Source of the DNA: Gadus chalcogrammus
Lineage: Eukaryota; Chordata; Actinopteri; Gadiformes; Gadidae
Direction: 5' to 3'
DNA length: 64,000 bases
Assembly (NCBI RefSeq): GCF_026213295.1
Contig: NC_079427.1
Location: 31,933,200 to 31,997,199, forward strand
Below are positions 59,875-64,000 of this stretch, in pieces. The position numbers and the translations under genes are program-made. The notes beneath the pieces are model-generated. The model worked only from the letters and a program-made list of their open reading frames with translations. It searched no databases and had not been told where the DNA came from. Numbering within the stretch: position 1 is the stretch's first letter; each line of letters starts with the position of its first letter.

Positions 59875-61050
59875 GGCCCTATTTTAACGGTCTGAAACGC
59901 AAGTGAGGAGCGCCAAGCGCAAGTAGCTTTGTGGGCGGTTCTATGGCGACGTTGCTATTTTACCGGCGCATCAATGACTCTTGCACCCGGCGCAAATCTA
60001 AAAAGGGTTGGTCTGAAGTAGCCTAATTACCCGTAGGTGTGGTTTGGGCGTAACGTGCAATAAACCAATGAGAGTGCCGTCTCCCATCCCCTTTTAGAGC
60101 CATGAGTGCATTTGAATCTGACATGTTGATATTTTCACCACACATGAATTTCAAACTTCAAATGGCTCAGTTTATGGCCAAATAATATGGCCTAATTTAA
60201 TCATGGAATAGCGTTTTTTGTTCAACAACTTCAGAAATACTGAGTCCTCATATAAATTTCGGCAAGGAAAACTTAACACACATATGATATGCGGTAACTG
60301 TGGTTCTATTTAATGATATACGCAATACATTAACAAATATCGTTTCTTACCAGTTTTGTATACATTTTCGTTATCGACTTGTGTTCCTAATATGCATGTG
60401 TCCCCCCGTTAATACACATTGCCATGGACTGTATTATGCGTTACGTGTTTAGTTTGCATGTGTTTAAACAGATGGACGCACACACGTGCGCCCGCATTCA
60501 TTCATTCTTTTACACATATACATACGCGCGCCCGCATTCATTCATTCTTTTTAACACTCCCTCGTGGTAAAACAATGTTTTCTCACGATCAAATATTCCC
60601 CAATCCTAAAAATTATGGGCTTGTACACGTTTTTTGTGTCAAGAAAATATGTGTTTGCTGTACGGTGGTTGCAGACACATTGATTTAAAAGTACAACTTA
60701 TTACCGCTGTATCAGCTGTTCTTTCCCAAATAATTTACCAAGAATGTGTGGCTAGGTAGATGTGAGAAGCCAAGTGTATGCGCGAGGTGCACAAGCAGCT
60801 TTATGCATGCGCCCTTGAAATAGCATCTGAACAACGCAACTTTAAACCAGGCATTTCCTGGTTTGTGGCGCAATTGTTTTCTGAAACTGCAAAACTCCTT
60901 TCGCCGAACCGCCCCTTTGGGCGCAAGATCATTCCCGAATTTACGGACGCTTGGCGGTGGAGGGAAAATAACGCTCTGCGCCAGTTGCAAACTTGCAACG
61001 ACACATGCGTCAGTGTAGAAAGCAAATTGCACCGGATGCAAGATAGGGCC
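59875..61050. mobile_element. MITE-like element with GGCCCTATTTTA ends, inside hAT 2
   Basis: The left end GGCCCTATTTTAACGGTCTG and the inverted right end GGCCCTATCTTGCATCCGG share 10 of the first 12 bases. It separates hAT codons HKVTA from sequence that may continue as TVT. Interior about 1.1 kb, non-coding, with a duplicated word 'cgcccgcattcattcattct' (60490 and 60530). Confidence 0.7.
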
Positions 61051-61298
61051 CAATGTGTCACCGCCACTTAAGTGCATTTCTGTTTTAATTGTATGGGATT
61101 AAGTGACCTTTTTATATTTATCATTGACCACTTAATTTTTGTTCTCATTGTAACCCATGCTATTTCACGATATCTGCTAATATATGTATATGTCAATATA
61201 TATGAATGTATATATTATAATAATATCTATAGTGTAGTGTGTATGTTGTATATCTATAATATATATATATATTTCCCAGTATATATTCCTGACGGCCG

Positions 61299-61384
61299 CT
61301 AACTGAAACGGTTCACTGGAGACTGTGTTTGTTGACGCTCCCTAACTGAAACGGTTCACTGGAGACCGTGTTTGTTGACGCTCC
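61299..61384 (+). repeat. 43-bp tandem duplication
   Basis: Two copies of a 43-bp unit (starting ctaactgaaacggttcactg), differing at one base. Confidence 0.95.
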
Positions 61385-61482
61385 CTAAAAGGGCAAAACA
61401 TGCGACAGGCAGTAGCGTCATCGCAGCGTGTCAGAATCGGCGGGCGCGGGAAAAGTGGTTCTCTGCTTGACGCGTAAGAGAG

Positions 61483-61581
61483 AGCGAACATAGACTTGAA
61501 GTGCGAACATAGACTTGAAGAGCTAACATAGACATGAAGAGCGAACATAGACTTTAAGAGTGAACATAGAGACTTGAAGAG
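61483..61581 (+). repeat. 19-bp tandem repeat, five units
   Basis: Five imperfect copies of gcgaacatagacttgaaga, the last with a 2-bp insertion. Confidence 0.92.
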
Positions 61582-62403
61582 AAACGAAGAAAAGTTTTTC
61601 ACTGAAGAAATAGAAGATACGGAGGAAGATTTGACGTTACTTTGAACAAGAGGACAGCCTGTCATCGACTGGCCCCTGCTCAAGAACGTTTGGCCGTAGC
61701 GGTAGTGGTAGGAACAGAACGCCCCCTTTCATTGAACTGAGTGCACTCAAAGACTTGCTGGGTACCCATTTTATTTAGTTTGTTATTTTTCTTGGGGACC
61801 TCTTTTGGGTTCAGTGTTTTGAGTTCAGTGTTTTAGGTTCAGTGTTGTTATTATTATTATTGTATAAATAATCTTTGATTGATTCTGAGTGATCGTTAGA
61901 TAAAAGGTCAAACGTGCCTCACTGTGTCTGTGTGTTATTCCTTTTATCAGAGTTCTATTAAGAATACAAGCCAGTCTCCTTATATCCTGGAATTTATGCA
62001 CCACTGCATTGTTATATTACCTTTAAAAATACAGTTGGTTACATCATGTTTCATGTGTTTTGAAACTTGTGTGTTGCTACTGATTGACCTCACCATAGCC
62101 TACTTTATCCTGTTGTTCGTGGATTTTACAGTGAAGCATTTCTTTGTGCAGACAGGGATATTATTCTTTCATATGGTTTTATATGCTATTTTGTATAGAT
62201 TTATACAATAAACACTAAGTGATGATAGGGGTATGTTTGTCCATGCATCGACAGTAAATTAAGAAACGGGAAAGTAAAGTAATAAGTAGTGAAGTTACTT
62301 TCAAATGCAGTAACTACTTAAAGTAAAGTAATCTCATTACAATTTACAGAAGTAACAAGTAATAAGTAACAATTTTTTTTTTGGAGTAACTACCCCAACA
62401 CTG
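61582..62403 (+). other. 3' non-coding part of hAT 2
   Basis: AT-rich, with a (TTA)n run near 61850. The last 150 bp are the GTAAC-rich subterminal region and right TIR. No gene seen. Confidence 0.6.
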
Positions 62404-62664
62404 GATAAAACACAATACAGGCCGGCTTAAATGGCACACTTGTAAGGAATACAAAGGGTACCCCAGCAGAAAGTGCTGAAGATAGATATTCTTTAAAAAA
62501 GTATCTGCTATGAATATTTATGCTAAGCCTAAATGTTTTTCTATTCACCTTATTCCGCGCGTAAACAAGGGGGTCGCCATATTGGTTCCGTTTTGTGTTC
62601 AATCGTCCGGTTGAGCAACTCCGTTATCGTACAGTGGCACAATACATTAGCAATTTTAGTCAAG

Positions 62665-62994
62665 ATGACCAGCATTATTTGTTCCGTGCGGGGCTGCCAT
62701 AACAACTGGAATAAAAGACGGGTGTCCTTGAAACAATACTGTATTGTGCACGGGAAAACCAAGGCAGAATGTTGTGGGGCAACCTTCAATCTTCATCCTC
62801 CGCCATCCAGCGATGAGGACCGGCGTATGTGGCTAAAGGCGCTAAATTTGAGGCACCCTCCGAAAAAACCCTTCTCTGTTCTTTTCATTTTGTGGACGGC
62901 AGACCATCAGACCAACACCCATACCCCGGGAAATGGTTGGGATATGTTATTCCTCCGGCGAAAAAGGCTTGTCGGATGCTTGTTAGGCTCCAAG
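62665..62994 (+). pseudogene. THAP-domain first exon with one frameshift
   Basis: The ATG at 62665 gives MTSIICSVRGCHNNW, an N-terminal THAP start with C-x5-C spacing, then ATFNLHPPPSSDEDRRMWL. Near an A6 run at about 62861 the frame must change to read LLCSFHFVDGRPSDQHPYPG, which supplies the later Cys and His (C-S-F-H) and the HP motif. The exon ends CAAG|GTAAGA at 62994, a good splice donor. It could be the first exon of a THAP-type transposase or of a THAP host gene. No further exon is found before the window end. Confidence 0.7.
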
Positions 62995-63344
62995 GTAAGA
63001 TAACATTTTAGCACTGACAGCTATCAATATCGCTAGTCGTTAGCCAGCTAGCGTCTAATGAGTAGGATCAGCATATACCCGTAACTATCCCTTGGCTTGA
63101 CCTCAATAAATGAACAGCATTACAAATACATTTTGTCTTACAAGTAGGTGGTGTCATATCTGGCTGTAGGTGAGTTCGGTAACTAAGATTCCTAGTGTTT
63201 AGAATTACGATTGTATGTACTAACTTTCCATCTGTTACTACAGTGTGATTTAGACCTGTCGTGTTGTGATCAGTTAAGAGGTCGTTCTTCTGCTATAGTT
63301 TCTGCCACTTAAGGGGGAACAAAAGGCTTGATAGCTGGGCGGAG
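62995..63344. other. No recognised feature
   Basis: Presumed intron or spacer after the THAP exon. Includes the palindrome-like word 'agccagctagcgtct'. Confidence 0.5.
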
Positions 63345-64000
63345 CTATGTCTGCCTCAGCTACCATGCCCATTTAAGGGCTAGCTATTGTTAGCGTCAGG
63401 ATCCAGCAAACAAAGACCCTGGAAACAAAGACTAAGGGTGTCTCTCTGTGGGAGTCAAGACCCGGGTAACAAAGACTAAGTGTTCTGGCCAAGGGACTCT
63501 GTGGGAGTCCCTCGAGGAAGCCCGGGGAGGCCATCTGCCCTATTGTAGCTATGTGTCGTACTTCAATAATTGTCAGGATTTCTACCCGTAGACGGCGTTA
63601 CCATGGCTCCTCTGCTCGGCGCAGTAACCCGTCTAATCTTTGCCATCCACCTACCCTTGCTTACACTGACCTTGAGGTGATGGGAGGACTCTGGAACTGC
63701 CAATCGGCGGTCAAGAAGGGGGACTCGATTTCGGCCTACGCGTCCCTCATGACCCTTCACTTCCTGGCCGTGACAGAGACCTGGATCACTCCAGAGAACT
63801 GCTACTCCTGCTGCCCTCTCCACGTCTACTCATTCTCGCACACTCCTAGACCGTCCGGGCGAGGAGGGGGGACCGGACTCCTCATCTTGCCCACTAGAAC
63901 ACTTGGCCAGATCTGCGTTTGAACTCCACGCTGTCACTGTCACCATTCCTATCAAGCTCTCCATTGTGGTGATCTACCGTCCTCCAGGTCCCCTCCGTGA
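63345..64000 (+). mobile_element. 5' part of a Rex1/CR1-like LINE, running off the window
   Basis: A presumed 5' UTR with repeated 'aacaaagactaag' and 'tctgtgggagtc' words (63400-63510) is followed by an endonuclease ORF. The start at 63345 is approximate. Confidence 0.6.
63551..64000 (+). pseudogene. Rex1-like LINE endonuclease, partial, one frameshift
   Basis: The frame holds LWNCQSAVKKGDSISAYASL, then FLAVTETWITPEN (Glu of the APE active site) and SGRGGGTGLLIL. After a frameshift at about 63915, FELHAVTVTIP and LSIVVIYRPPGPLR continue to the window end. These motifs match APE domains of fish Rex1/CR1-group LINEs. The catalytic GDFN and SDH blocks would lie beyond the window. Confidence 0.7.

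Larger units (their letters stand above)
47039..62403 (+). mobile_element. hAT element 2 (15 kb with nested insertions)
   Basis: Starts CAGTGTTGGAGGTAACGCG and ends ACTACCCCAACACTG, flanked by an exact 8-bp TSD GATAAAAC (47031-47038 and 62404-62411). The ends resemble those of hAT 1. Its own remains are the terminal regions and one transposase fragment (59330-59874). Almost everything else was inserted later: Harbinger 4 with its passengers, and a MITE. Confidence 0.92.

Overview
This window looks like teleost fish genomic DNA. The evidence is the repeat content: a tRNA-derived SINE with the usual fish L2-like tail, several L2-clade LINEs whose ORF1 carries an esterase domain, a Tx1-type LINE, a Rex1-like LINE, PIF/Harbinger, hAT and Kolobok-type DNA transposons, and two Ty3/Gypsy elements. 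The species cannot be told from the sequence. I see no convincing host gene, tRNA, rRNA or CRISPR. More than four fifths of the window is recognisable transposable element, much of it nested. Many element borders could be fixed to the base from target-site duplications (TSDs) and terminal inverted repeats (TIRs).

Layout. 1-850: hAT transposase fragment (minus). About 960-1364: one end of a TTAA-type transposon. 2286-2550: a 265-bp piece identical, but for one base, to part of the large transposon at 5651-11733. 3028-4127: TTAA-flanked, long-TIR element with a THAP exon. 4382-4941: hAT MITE with a perfect 8-bp TSD. 5651-11733: a 6.1-kb DNA transposon with 421-bp TIRs, a GTA target duplication and a ~1,400-residue DDE-like transposase broken by only one TGA and one frameshift; I could not place its superfamily. 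11934-12326: solo-LTR-like unit. 12371-22855: Gypsy element (TSD GTATT), hollowed out and carrying an L2-clade LINE (13541-17476) and a Harbinger element (from 18293), which itself carries an L2 copy (19412-20859). 23599-23790: SINE. 23959-24635: hAT-like MITE.

24739-34927: a near-full-length Tx1-clade LINE (minus) lying exactly between two blocks of a (GA/TC)n microsatellite, as expected for the (TC)n-targeting Kibi-type elements. Its reverse transcriptase is interrupted by an apparently intact autonomous Harbinger (27260-31789, TSD TAA) with both a Myb-like gene and a transposase gene. 34928-37416: the longest stretch with no recognised element. 37417-46763: a hAT element (TSD ATTAAAAG) holding a MITE within a MITE, a solo LTR, hairpin-rich fragments and a third Harbinger. 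47039-62403: a second, related hAT element (TSD GATAAAAC) that has swollen to 15 kb: inside it lies Harbinger 4, inside that a Gypsy element (48667-59001, TSD CTCAG), and inside that both an L2-clade LINE and a 502-bp deletion derivative of the intact Harbinger. 62665-62994: THAP-domain exon. 63345-64000: 5' part of a Rex1-like LINE running off the window.

Two results stand out. The Gypsy element at 48667-59001 has its integrase upstream of reverse transcriptase (gag-PR-IN-RT-RH), the Gmr1-type order. And the window holds both a potentially autonomous Harbinger and a short non-autonomous relative with the same ends. Insertions inside insertions give a clear relative time order, with the innermost elements youngest.
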